Under the pieces are notes generated by a model. That model saw nothing but the letters and a program-made list of their open reading frames with translations, searched no databases and had not been told where the DNA came from. DNA of 64,000 bases from an uncultured Pseudomonadales bacterium (GTDB lineage Bacteria > Pseudomonadota > Gammaproteobacteria > Pseudomonadales > Azotimanducaceae). This document shows positions 9,558-17,135 of this stretch, piece by piece (within the stretch, counting starts at the first letter, position 1; every line of letters begins with the position of its first letter). Made by a program: the position numbers and the translations under genes. The stretch is taken from assembly GCA_958296295.1 (NCBI GenBank), contig OY282460.1, positions 124,001-188,000 on the forward strand, given 5' to 3'.

Positions 9558-10359
9558 CGTGTTTCCTTGGCAAGTGGGTTGAATCCGCAAGCGCCTGAGC
9601 GGCTGCGTTCGCTTGGCGGTCGTTTGCAACGGGTAGATCGAAGGTGATCGTGGCACCGTAGAAATCCGGCTCGTGCGGGTCCACACGCGGTTTATCGAAT
9701 ACCAGCAGGCGTGTGCCCAGCTTGAACCCTTCTGAGATGTCGTGCGTCACCATGAACACGGTGAGCGCCAATTCCTCATGCAGACGGCTCACGAGCTCAT
9801 GCATATCTGCACGAATGCCGGGATCCAGCGCACCAAACGGTTCATCGAGCAACAGAATGCGTGGCGCGGTGACGAGGGTTTGCGCCAGCGCCAAGCGCTG
9901 CTGCATGCCGCCGGACAACTGCGACGCGTAGGCGCCGGCAGACGACAACAACCCAACACGATCCAGCATCCGTTCGGCTTGTTCGACGTTGCGCGCCCGC
10001 TTGGCGCCGAACGTGCGCCCCAAGAGACGCGAACTGCGCAACTCCAAGCCCAGCAACACATTGCCAAGCGCGGTGAGATGGGGGAACACCGAATAGCGCT
10101 GGAAGACCACGCCACGATTGGCGTCCGGTTCAGCCGCGAGCGGCTCGCCAGCTAATTCGATCGCGCCCTGACAGGGTGTGGTCTCGCCGAGCAACAATCG
10201 CAAGAACGTGGTTTTGCCACAGCCGGAAGCGCCGACGATGGTGACGAACTCGCGTTCTTGCACTTCCAAACGGATGTTCTCGAGTACGACTTTCTCGGCA
10301 CCACGCGCACCAACCACTGGGTAGCGTTTCCACACGTTGCGCACCTTGATGAACGACAC
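9547..10359 (-). CDS. ABC importer ATPase, NitT/TauT family (predicted guanidine uptake)
   Basis: 270-residue nucleotide-binding subunit. Walker A GASGCGKTT, Q-loop near GVVFQRYS, signature LSGGMQQR, Walker B RILLLDEPFGALD and the H-loop MVTHD are all present. The closest type is the nitrate/sulfonate/taurine family, which is the ABC class usually found under guanidine-I riboswitches. The start is the GTG at 10359, with a GGAG about ten bases upstream. The gene is the first intact one after the riboswitch at 10430-10570. Its permease and binding protein partners are encoded about 2 kb further upstream, beyond an inserted gene on the other strand. Confidence 0.9.
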   Translation of the reverse strand: MSFIKVRNVWKRYPVVGARGAEKVVLENIRLEVQEREFVTIVGASGCGKTTFLRLLLGETTPCQGAIELAGEPLAAEPDANRGVVFQRYSVFPHLTALGNVLLGLELRSSRLLGRTFGAKRARNVEQAERMLDRVGLLSSAGAYASQLSGGMQQRLALAQTLVTAPRILLLDEPFGALDPGIRADMHELVSRLHEELALTVFMVTHDISEGFKLGTRLLVFDKPRVDPHEPDFYGATITFDLPVANDRQANAAAQALADSTHLPRKHDDR

Positions 10360-10378
10360 GATTACGCTCCGCGCCCTG

Positions 10379-10408
10379 TTAAGTGCGTCGTACGAAACGA
10401 ATGGACAT
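10379..10408 (-). pseudogene. Nine-codon remnant of a substrate-binding-protein start
   Basis: Between the riboswitch and the ATPase gene lies an ATG with a strong GAGGAG ribosome binding site, and it is followed by only nine codons (MSIRFVRRT, then TAA). This aligns with the start of the binding-protein gene at 14464 (MFNRFVRRV), and the leader sequences upstream of both also align. It therefore looks like the stub of a duplicated binding-protein gene. It could now act as a short upstream reading frame coupled to the ATPase GTG 19 bases downstream. Confidence 0.6.
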
Positions 10409-10424
10409 GACGGCTCCTCACGGT

Positions 10425-10570
10425 GGCACGGGAGACACTGCTCTCCCGGGCTTTTGTCCCTCCGTGCAACCTCGCCTGACAGGCTCGGCCGAAAGCTCTC
10501 GGACCAGGCGCTCCACTGCTGTGGAGCCGGAACCCTAGCTTTCCTTAGTCCAGTTCGAGCGGTGCTCTCC
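10425..10570 (-). ncRNA. Guanidine-I (ykkC) riboswitch, canonical copy
   Basis: On the minus strand the conserved ykkC core is intact: CTAGGGTTCCGG, then CTGGTCCGAGAG, then GGAGGGACAAAAGCCCGGG. The intervening helix GCTCCAC/GTGGAGC forms a 7-bp stem. At the 3' side, CGGGAGA can pair with TCTCCCG around the loop GCAGTG. This alternative hairpin would consume the end of the conserved core and is the likely switching element. The same CTCC tract could also mask the GAGGAG ribosome binding site that follows. It is placed to turn on the ATPase, deiminase and carboxylase genes when guanidine binds. Confidence 0.93.
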
Positions 10571-11416
10571 CTTTAGAAAAGGGGTTGAAGCAAGGTGCGT
10601 GCCAATCGAGCGGGGAGCGCGGTGCGGCGCACAGTGCGCTCAGTGCGCTCAGTTTGGCGACGAAGATGGCGCAGCGTGGTGCGCGCGGCGCGCTCAAGTG
10701 GTGCAAACGGTCGTTTGCTCTGAGATTACTACCGACTCATCTTGCGGCCCCCACCAAAACACGGAATCTCTAACAGGCTCGCGGTGCGCGACGCGCTTGA
10801 CCCTCGCCTGATCCCGAGGCCGCCACCGCCCGTCGCCTCCACGGGATGCGCTGGCGTGACTCGGCGGGCTTCGCGGGAACATGCGCGTTGCCGCTGCGTT
10901 GTTCGCGGCGCTCACGCTGGCGCACGGCGGCAGCTTGGACTCGGAAGGCGGCCACACGGAAGACGGCGCAGCGGGCTTTCGTGCGACCGGGAGAGCGAGT
11001 TCTTTGGCGTCCTCGATTGCTCGCCGGGCGTCGCGGCCCAACAGACCTCTGGCGATCCAGCCGGCTGTCGCGCCGACGACCAGCCCGCGGCCACTCCCGC
11101 GATCGGCTCCATTTCGCGCCCTCGTTTTCGTCTGGTACCACATCAACATACGGGGATCGGACGGGCGGCCAAACCACCCTGGAAGGGCTGTTTTATGTCA
11201 TAATTTCAAACTGAGTCATTACTAGCTGGGCCATAGTGAACGCCATCGGCCACGAACTCCACACCATCGGCCTCCGTCGTGGACTACTCGACGCAGTGCC
11301 CATCGTGCGTCGCCGAGCACTCGTCCCGAGAGAAGCTACCCAGCTCGCTGCTACTTCTTGCCGCCACGCGACCATAACGCGCACCGACCAAAGCCGAGCT
11401 TACGTCGTCGAGCGTC
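10571..11416. other. 846-bp gap without a convincing intact gene
   Basis: Stretch between the canonical riboswitch and the Abi-type gene. It must contain the promoter of the riboswitch transcript (minus strand). Reading frames on both strands here have poor coding character and mutually overlap. The only recognisable element is a possible YHYH-domain remnant on the plus strand, listed separately. Confidence 0.4.
10881..11095 (+). pseudogene. Possible decayed YHYH-domain secreted protein
   Basis: A plus-strand frame begins with a signal-peptide-like MRVAAALFAALTLAHGG followed by SLDSEGGHTEDGA. In a second frame it continues as GLSCDRESEFFG. Read across one frameshift this resembles the HGG-LD-x-x-GCH-x(4)-GGYHCHR pattern of small YHYH-domain proteins, with the key His and Cys largely lost. 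GGGA precedes the ATG. The match is weak and the stretch could be noise. Confidence 0.25.
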
Positions 11417-12334
11417 ATGGTTCTTGATCTCTTCTCAAGACGCCAGAAAAGGCTGCGCGGCGAGGTCCCGGACACCTACTCGTACGATGAACTGTCTCAG
11501 AAGCTACGCACTCAGATCGTACATGCGTTGAAAGACCTTTTCGATGTCTGCATCGAACGTGAATGGGACGTGCCCGGGGACGTCGTCCATGCGCTGCGTA
11601 GGGAGTACGGCGTATTCAACCTCGGCAGTAGACATGGTGTTACTAGCCGAGGAGAGTTGGCAATGTTTGTTGTAGAAGAGCCGGATGTGGAAAAAGTGCT
11701 CGACGCTATTGATTTGTCTATCCGTTTTTTTAGCGTCAGGTCCAAACCTTACCATTACGACTATATTGGAGACAAACTGATTCCAGAACTTAACGCCAGA
11801 TTTCAAGAGGACGGCTTTGGATACCGCATAGAACATAACAGCGTGACCGAAGACATGACGAGAGTCATTCGAGTAGACTCCGAGTGGATTCACGCAGAGA
11901 TCGTCAAACCCGCGCTCGTCATCCTATCTCAGCGCGGCTATGAAGGAGCACGCGATGAGTTTCTTAAGGCTCACGAGCGCTACCGTCATGGTGATTACAA
12001 GGCGGCCGTCGTAGACTGCAACAAGGCGTTCGAGAGCGTTATGAAATCAATCTGTGATGCGGAAGAATGGAAGTACGACCGCGGCAACTCCAAAGACCTC
12101 ATTGAGGCGTGTCTAAACGGTGGGATATTTCTGAACCTGCAACAGAGCCAGCTAGCGAGCTTGCGTACCCTGCTCGAAAGTGGATTACCTACCATTAGGA
12201 ATAGGATGGCTGGACACGGCCAAGGGGTCACCCCGACGTCAATGCCTCGGCACTTGGCCGCGTATGCACTGCATATGGCGGCATCGACGATCGTATTCCT
12301 GGCGGAAGCACACGAGGAGATGAGGAAGAACTGA
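11417..12334 (+). CDS. Abi-C/HEPN-domain protein (abortive-infection type), inserted
   Basis: 305-residue soluble protein. The C-terminal third matches the Abi-C domain, a HEPN relative: a helix RYRHGDYKAAVVDCNKAFES around residue 185, then a second helix ending in RNRMAGHGQG, which fits the R-x(4-6)-H motif of HEPN ribonucleases (Arg/Asn/His near 272-278). The N-terminal part (SRRQKRLRGEVPDTYSYDEL) resembles proteins annotated as STM4504/CBY_0614 family. HEPN proteins of this kind cleave RNA in phage or plasmid defence; that role is inferred here, not shown. It is encoded opposite to the guanidine operon between its permease and ATPase genes, and its base composition is visibly more AT-rich than both neighbours, so it probably arrived by transfer. 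No partner gene is visible. Confidence 0.8.
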   Translation: MVLDLFSRRQKRLRGEVPDTYSYDELSQKLRTQIVHALKDLFDVCIEREWDVPGDVVHALRREYGVFNLGSRHGVTSRGELAMFVVEEPDVEKVLDAIDLSIRFFSVRSKPYHYDYIGDKLIPELNARFQEDGFGYRIEHNSVTEDMTRVIRVDSEWIHAEIVKPALVILSQRGYEGARDEFLKAHERYRHGDYKAAVVDCNKAFESVMKSICDAEEWKYDRGNSKDLIEACLNGGIFLNLQQSQLASLRTLLESGLPTIRNRMAGHGQGVTPTSMPRHLAAYALHMAASTIVFLAEAHEEMRKN

Positions 12335-12382
12335 AGCTCGCCTGCTCAAGTTAGTCATGAAGCCAAGCAGCGGATACGATCA

Positions 12383-12571
12383 TCACCGCGCCGCATCGAT
12401 CAGTGCGCTGGCCTCATGGCTCCGGGCGGCGCCGGGAGGCACAGCGCTAGTCGAACTCGCACGAACGGACGCGACATCGCGCGGAGCGGCATCACGGGGC
12501 TCGCCCGTCTCGCCCGTCCAATTGGGTATCCACGCCGCGACTAATTGATAGAATTGATCTTTATAGGTCAT
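12383..12571 (-). CDS. Small ORF coupled to permease gene
   Basis: 62 codons starting with an ATG one base after the permease stop (TGA at 12575-12573). It begins MTYKDQFYQLVAAWIPNWTG and then becomes low-complexity Ala/Ser/Arg. The position suggests either a small coupled protein or the first codons of a gene truncated by the insertion that brought in the Abi-type gene. The second half looks non-coding. I do not recognise it. Confidence 0.3.
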   Translation of the reverse strand: MTYKDQFYQLVAAWIPNWTGETGEPRDAAPRDVASVRASSTSAVPPGAARSHEASALIDAAR

Positions 12572-12572
12572 G

Positions 12573-13376
12573 TCAGACTCCGTACCAAGGAAAGAGCGCC
12601 CGATTCAACCGCTTCAAGCCGTAATCCAGCAGGAACGCCAACAGCGTGATCCACGCAACGTAGGGCAGGATCACGTCCATCGCCAGATAGCGCCGCACTA
12701 GGAAGATGCGGTAGCCCAGGCCGTCCGTCGAGGCGATGGCCTCCGCTGCAATCAAGAACAACCACGCAGCACCCAGCGAAAGCCGCACGCCGTCGAGAAG
12801 GCGCGGCAGCACTTGTGGCAGAACCACGCGGCTGGCGATTTGCCAACTCGAAGCATCGAGCGTCTGCGCTTTCACTAGCTGTTCCCGAGGCAGCTCCCGC
12901 ACGCGCTGTTCGACGTCCCGCATCAGGAACGGCGCGGTGCCGAGCACGATCAGCATCACTTTGGCGAGTTCGCCGATGCCGAATGCGATGAATAGGATCG
13001 GCAGGATAGCGAGCGGCGGGATCATCGAGAGCGCCCGCACCCAGGGCGACCCGAACGCGCCGAACCACGGCAGGAGGCCGTTCAACACGCCGATCCCCAA
13101 ACCGATGGCGGCAGCGGCTAGGACGCCAATAGAGAGGCGGCGCAAACTCGACCCCGTGTCGTTCCAGAACAGATATTCGCCACTGCGCCGGTCCGGCTCG
13201 AACGCCACCCGCTCGACAGCGTCCACGATGCTGGACATGCTCGGCAGCAGCTTGTCGTTGGGGTTCTCGGCAAGGCGCGCATTCGAGGCCAGCGCGTAAA
13301 CCAAGAGGGCCAGCGCGAACGGCAGCACCGCGGCGATCGGGCCTAGGCGCCCGGGCTGGCGGTTGACCGCTCGCAT
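12573..13376 (-). CDS. ABC importer permease, NitT/TauT family
   Basis: 267-residue inner-membrane permease. Hydrophobic segments are visible near the N-terminus (AAVLPFALALLVYALA), in the middle (LSIGVLAAAAIGLGIGVL, LAILPILFIAFGIGELAKV) and at the end (VAWITLLAFLLDYGL). The cytoplasmic EAA-type loop that contacts the ATPase is EQLVKAQTLDASSWQIASRV. It lies 20 bases behind the substrate-binding-protein gene and thus on the transcript started at the second ykkC-like element. Together with 13397-14464 and 9547-10359 it forms a complete importer, predicted to take up guanidine or a related compound. Confidence 0.9.
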   Translation of the reverse strand: MRAVNRQPGRLGPIAAVLPFALALLVYALASNARLAENPNDKLLPSMSSIVDAVERVAFEPDRRSGEYLFWNDTGSSLRRLSIGVLAAAAIGLGIGVLNGLLPWFGAFGSPWVRALSMIPPLAILPILFIAFGIGELAKVMLIVLGTAPFLMRDVEQRVRELPREQLVKAQTLDASSWQIASRVVLPQVLPRLLDGVRLSLGAAWLFLIAAEAIASTDGLGYRIFLVRRYLAMDVILPYVAWITLLAFLLDYGLKRLNRALFPWYGV

Positions 13377-13396
13377 CGTCTACGTGCCTGCGGCAG

Positions 13397-14464
13397 TTAC
13401 AGCGCGCCGTCGGCCGCCATCTGCATGTAGGTGTCGTCGAAGCGGAGCTTGACGTTGTCTTCGGCACCCAGAACCTGGCCGCCTGGCAGGGCGATGCCGA
13501 CGAAGCCGGCATCCGCTGCTCCTTCGCCGAGCAGGCCGTGCTCGAAGGAGAACGACGTGACATTCGACATCGTCTCGCTGAGCGCCGGGGAGCGCACGAA
13601 GTCCACCGCCGGCTGAGGCGTGTAGAACATCTGCGTAGCGGCGAGCTGGGCGTTGTAGCCGGCCAAGTCGGTGCCGGATGCCTCGGCCATGTGGGCCTTC
13701 GCGGCATCTCCAGCCGCGCCGGCGGCCGACATCACCGCCATGGTCTCGTACCAAGCACCAACGAGGGCCTTGCCGAAGCGCGGATCTTCCATCGCCTCCG
13801 TGCTCACCACCAGCATGTCGATGATCTCGCCGGGAATCATCGAAGAATCGAACACCGGGCTCACATCCGGCATCGCCTGCACTTCAGCCAAGAGCGGATT
13901 CCAGGTAACTACGGCCGTTACGTCGTCGGTGGCGAAGGCGGCCACTATGTCGGCATCAGAGGTATTCACCACCGTCAGGTCGCGCTCGGCCAGATCCACC
14001 GTGGCGAGTGCGCGCGCCAGCATGTAGTGCGAAACGGAGAGCTCAACCAGATTCACGTTCTGGCCCTTGATGTCGGCCAGCGTCTTGCTGGCCCCTTTCA
14101 GCACGATGCCGTCGTTGCCGTTGGAGAAGTCGCCGACGATTAGCGCCGTTGAGTCGCGCCCGCCAGCGGCGGGTATGGTCAGCGCGTCCATGTTGGTCAT
14201 CGTGCAGCCATCGAAGGCGCCGACGGTGTACTGGTTGATGGACTCGATGTAGTCGTTGAATTGCACCACCTCGATGGTGATGCCGTATTTCTTCGCCCAC
14301 TTCTCCACGATGCCGGACTGCGCGGCGTAATCCCAAGGCATCCAGCCGACGTAGATGCTCCAGGCGATTTTGTAGTCGTCCTTGGCGAACGCGGAGAACG
14401 AGGCGAGCGCGAGCAGGAAAACGGCAATGGTTGCGGAAACGCGCCGAACGAAGCGATTGAACAT
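13397..14464 (-). CDS. ABC importer periplasmic substrate-binding protein, NMT1/SsuA-like
   Basis: 355-residue secreted binding protein. The ATG at 14464 follows a near-perfect ribosome binding site (AGGAGGC) and opens a signal peptide (RFVRRVSATIAVFLLALASF, cleavage after SAFA). The mature part begins KDDYKIAWSIYVGWMPWDYA, typical of the NitT/TauT binding-protein fold, with later landmarks GAFDGCTMTNMDALTIPAAG and TSDADIVAAFATDDVTAVVTWNP. The frame is open upstream to 14860, but that extension runs through the leader RNA and is not coding. Predicted ligand: guanidine or a guanidino/urea compound, inferred from riboswitch and neighbours. Confidence 0.9.
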   Translation of the reverse strand: MFNRFVRRVSATIAVFLLALASFSAFAKDDYKIAWSIYVGWMPWDYAAQSGIVEKWAKKYGITIEVVQFNDYIESINQYTVGAFDGCTMTNMDALTIPAAGGRDSTALIVGDFSNGNDGIVLKGASKTLADIKGQNVNLVELSVSHYMLARALATVDLAERDLTVVNTSDADIVAAFATDDVTAVVTWNPLLAEVQAMPDVSPVFDSSMIPGEIIDMLVVSTEAMEDPRFGKALVGAWYETMAVMSAAGAAGDAAKAHMAEASGTDLAGYNAQLAATQMFYTPQPAVDFVRSPALSETMSNVTSFSFEHGLLGEGAADAGFVGIALPGGQVLGAEDNVKLRFDDTYMQMAADGAL

Positions 14465-14468
14465 GATG

Positions 14469-14495
14469 GCCTCCTGACTTAGTGACAAGGAGGCA
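14469..14495 (-). promoter_or_regulatory. Hairpin masking the binding-protein ribosome binding site
   Basis: In the RNA, GCCTCCT (the 3' end of the ykkC-like element) can pair over seven bases with AGGAGGC, which contains the ribosome binding site of the gene starting at 14464; the loop is 12 bases. This looks like a translation-blocking expression platform directly attached to the second ykkC-like element. Confidence 0.6.
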
Positions 14496-14622
14496 CTGCT
14501 CTGCCGGGCTGAACGCTCCGTGCAAGCTCGCCGTAGGTCGGGCGAGGCTCGCGGGCCACGCGCTTCCGCCAATACGGAACCGGCACCTCGGCTTCGTTCG
14601 TCCCGTTCGAGCGTTGCTCTCC
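14488..14622 (-). ncRNA. Diverged ykkC-like leader element, second copy
   Basis: Aligns along its whole length with the canonical riboswitch at 10425-10570: both begin GGAGAGCA-CGCTCGAAC and share TTGCACGGAG and CAGAGCAGTG (GGGAGAGCAGTG in the canonical copy) near the end. The ligand-core positions differ: CGAGGTGCCGG in place of CTAGGGTTCCGG, TGGCCCGCGAG in place of TGGTCCGAGAG, and GGAGCGTTCAGCCCGG in place of GGAGGGACAAAAGCCCGG. Helices are kept by different base pairs (TTCCG/CGGAA and CTCGCC/GGCGAG). It is therefore a paralogue that retained its fold but changed its binding core. It may recognise another ligand, or may be losing function. Confidence 0.7.
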
Positions 14623-14842
14623 GTTTGGGCGAAATGCAAGCAATGTGCGTGCCAACGAAGGGCGAGTGCGCCTTAAAGGGTCTGGCGACCTCGCTTCTCG
14701 CGTAGGCGTGACACACCACCGTGCTTTTCGCGCACCGACATGGTGCATGGAACCGTTTGGATACGTTGGGTAGGTTCCACCGGGCCACCTGCGTCCACCG
14801 GCGTGACACGGCTGCCTCGCTGGGGCGGAATATGCCAAAAAA

Positions 14843-14927
14843 CGCTAAATCACCCTCCAATCCGTCACTAAATCACCCTCTATTTTTCCGCTAAATCACC
14901 CTCTCAAAAATCGCTGAATATCCCTCT
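14843..14927. repeat. Four direct repeats with an exact 23-bp period
   Basis: The unit CGCTAAATCACCCTC recurs starting at 14843, 14866, 14889 and 14912. The first three are nearly identical; the fourth is CGCTGAATATCCCTC. The spacer bases differ, so this is an array of binding sites, not a simple duplication. A 23-bp step is about two helical turns, placing the sites on almost the same face of the DNA. The array ends 41 bases before the ATG of the AAA/DUF4143 gene and probably controls it. Confidence 0.75.
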
Positions 14928-14968
14928 GGGCGTTGCAATCCTAGGTCGGACCGCGCTACTTTAGGGGA

Positions 14969-16237
14969 ATGGCCCCGCAACGTTCCACCTATCGTCCGCG
15001 TATCGTGGACGCCGAACTCGCTGATCTGCTGGATGCGTCCGGCGCCGTCCTCGTAGAAGGCGCGCGGGCGGTCGGCAAGACGGCGACAGCGATGCAAGCC
15101 AGCGCCAGCCACCTGTTTTTCGACATCGACCTCAACGCGCAACGGATGACGAGCATCGATCCGGCGGCCATCCTGACAGGGGAGGTGCCTCGATTGCTCG
15201 ACGAGTGGCAGTTGGCACCGGACATCTGGAACCACGTTCGTCGCAGCGTGGACGAGCGCTCGGCAAGCGGACAGTTCATCTTGACCGGTTCGGCGGTGCC
15301 GGCGGACGACATCACCCGCCACACCGGCGCTGGCCGTTTCACCCAGCTGCGGATGCGGCCGATGTCGCTCTTCGAGGCCGGCCACTCCACGGGCAGCATC
15401 TCGCTGCGCGGCCTGCTTGATGGTGAACCGCAACAGGGCCGCACAGCGCCGCTCCCCATTGCCCAGTTGGCCGAGCGCGTTGCCGTCGGGGGCTGGCCGG
15501 CCCACCTCGGCCGCGCGGCGACACCGGCCTTGCGCGTGAATCGCGGCTATTTGGACGACATCCGGCGCACCGACATCTCGCGCCTCGACGGCAAGTCGCG
15601 GGACCCTGTGCGGGTTGGCCGGCTCCTGCAATCCTTGGCGCGCAACGTCGGCACGCCAGTCTCGATGGCAAGGCTCGCGGCCGATGTTGGCGGCGACGGC
15701 ACCGCGATGAAGGCGGATACGGCAGCGGAATACCTGGACGCGCTCGAACGGCTGATGGTGGTGGAGCATCAGCCCGCTTGGCGTCCCCACCTGCGTTCGC
15801 GCGCCACACTGCGTTCAACCCCCGTGCGCCACTTCGTCGATCCCTCGTTGGCGGTCGCCGCTCTGGGCGCGTCGCCGGCGGCACTCGCGGCCGACCTTGA
15901 GTTCTTCGGCTTCCTGTTCGAATCCATGGTGATCCGCGATTTGCGCGTCTACGCGCAAGCCTCGGACGCGGAGGTGTTCCACTATCGAGAGAAGGACGGC
16001 CTGGAGGTAGACGCGATCGTCACCACCACAGACGGCCGCTGGGCCGCCTTCGAGATAAAGCTGGGCGACCGCTGGGTGGCCGACGGCATGAGGAATCTGC
16101 GCCGCTTGACGAAGCGAATGGAGAAGAGCGACCACGGCCCACCTGCCGCCTTGGCCGTGATTCTTCCAAGCGGATACGGCCATGTCGGCGGCGCCGCGGA
16201 CGTCGGCGTGATTCCTGTTTGCGCCCTAGGCCCGTGA
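14969..16237 (+). CDS. AAA_14/DUF4143 ATPase
   Basis: 422-residue ATPase of the AAA_14 plus DUF4143 type. Walker A is EGARAVGKTATAMQ (about 31-44). The Walker B/sensor region reads PRLLDEWQLAPDIWNHVR, and FILTGSAVP is the usual sensor strand. The C-terminal DUF4143 part carries FHYREKDGLEVDAIV and WAAFEIKLGD, a PD-(D/E)XK-like arrangement (Asp, Glu-x-Lys) as in many members. These genes are widespread single-gene accessory elements whose cellular role is not established. It is preceded by the four-repeat array at 14843-14927. Confidence 0.9.
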   Translation: MAPQRSTYRPRIVDAELADLLDASGAVLVEGARAVGKTATAMQASASHLFFDIDLNAQRMTSIDPAAILTGEVPRLLDEWQLAPDIWNHVRRSVDERSASGQFILTGSAVPADDITRHTGAGRFTQLRMRPMSLFEAGHSTGSISLRGLLDGEPQQGRTAPLPIAQLAERVAVGGWPAHLGRAATPALRVNRGYLDDIRRTDISRLDGKSRDPVRVGRLLQSLARNVGTPVSMARLAADVGGDGTAMKADTAAEYLDALERLMVVEHQPAWRPHLRSRATLRSTPVRHFVDPSLAVAALGASPAALAADLEFFGFLFESMVIRDLRVYAQASDAEVFHYREKDGLEVDAIVTTTDGRWAAFEIKLGDRWVADGMRNLRRLTKRMEKSDHGPPAALAVILPSGYGHVGGAADVGVIPVCALGP

Positions 16238-16364
16238 GCGCTTGCGCCGGGCTAGCAGATTGGGCACTGTGCCAGCCCGGACCGCCAAGGCGGAGATCGC
16301 GTAGGCATAACGCACGTCACCGCTGCCAGCTCTAGCTGCGCGAGCAGCAGGAGCAGCAGGCCGC

Positions 16365-17135
16365 CTACCTACAACATGCGTCCATCAAGGCGGCCATCTC
16401 GCTCAAGAAAGCCGGGTCGTAGTCTTCATCCACGTGGTTGTTGTTCCACAGACCGGATGCCCGCACCCGTGCTCGATCGCTGTGCGCCCCAAGCCAGTTG
16501 GCGGAGGGATGGTCGGCGGCGGGCGGCACGGCGTGGCTGAGGAGCGCGATGGCGTTGCGTTCGATGCGACCGCGAGCGCTCTCGGCGTTTGCCGCGTCCG
16601 GCACTTTCAACCACAGGAAAGGCATCTGGCCGATGTAGGCGCTGACGCGCCGTTCCAAATCCGCTTCCGCCGCCTTCACTGCGGTACTGGACCCGAGCCC
16701 CAGCCGGCGGGCGGCCTTGCCCGGGTCGCCACAGACTCCCCACGAGCGTGGCAGCGGACAATCGCCGCGTCGGGCAAGCGCTATGCCGACGAGCAAGCGA
16801 AAGATGGAACCGCGATGGTTGCCGCCGCCGCTGCTGGCGCTGCCGCGATGCTGCGACAGCCGGTTCCAAAGCGTGGTGCCGGAACCGGCTTTCAACGCGT
16901 GCGTACCAACGCGCACAACTCGATCGCCGACTCCCGAAAGACTGCGCGATTCGCCGGGTTCGAAGAAGAAGTACACGCCCCGCTGCGGCCAATCCATGCG
17001 CCCGTCGCAGTCCGCCAGCCGGCGAGAGCCGCTCAAACCAGCATCTAACCGTTGGAGCAACTGGTAGAAGCGAACCGTGTCGGCGATTCGATCGGAGGAC
17101 GGTTCCGTGCTCACGATGTTGCTCTGGTGAGCCAA
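16365..17135 (-). CDS. GIY-YIG-like nuclease-domain protein
   Basis: 256-residue protein with a divergent GIY-YIG core: RGVYFFFEPGES supplies the GIY strand and VVRVGTHAL the YIG strand, followed by TTLWNRLSQHRG with the helix arginine. The middle (DCPLPRSWGVCG) and the C-terminal half (NAIALLSHAVPP, WLGAHSDRARVRASGLWN) resemble stand-alone GIY-YIG proteins annotated as hypothetical. The ATG at 17135 overlaps the upstream DUF6884 gene by 25 bases, so the two are translated together. The function is probably DNA cleavage or repair, or defence; the partner gene strengthens the last idea but does not prove it. Confidence 0.7.
   Translation of the reverse strand: MAHQSNIVSTEPSSDRIADTVRFYQLLQRLDAGLSGSRRLADCDGRMDWPQRGVYFFFEPGESRSLSGVGDRVVRVGTHALKAGSGTTLWNRLSQHRGSASSGGGNHRGSIFRLLVGIALARRGDCPLPRSWGVCGDPGKAARRLGLGSSTAVKAAEADLERRVSAYIGQMPFLWLKVPDAANAESARGRIERNAIALLSHAVPPAADHPSANWLGAHSDRARVRASGLWNNNHVDEDYDPAFLSEMAALMDACCR

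Noticed and set aside
10694..11149. 151-codon minus-strand frame in the gap upstream of the riboswitch
   Set aside because: Skewed composition, no ribosome binding site and no recognisable domain; treated as non-coding.
14843..14927. The 23-bp repeats as a CRISPR or replication origin
   Set aside because: Only four short units, spacers of 8 bases, and no cas or rep genes; a promoter-proximal operator array explains it better.
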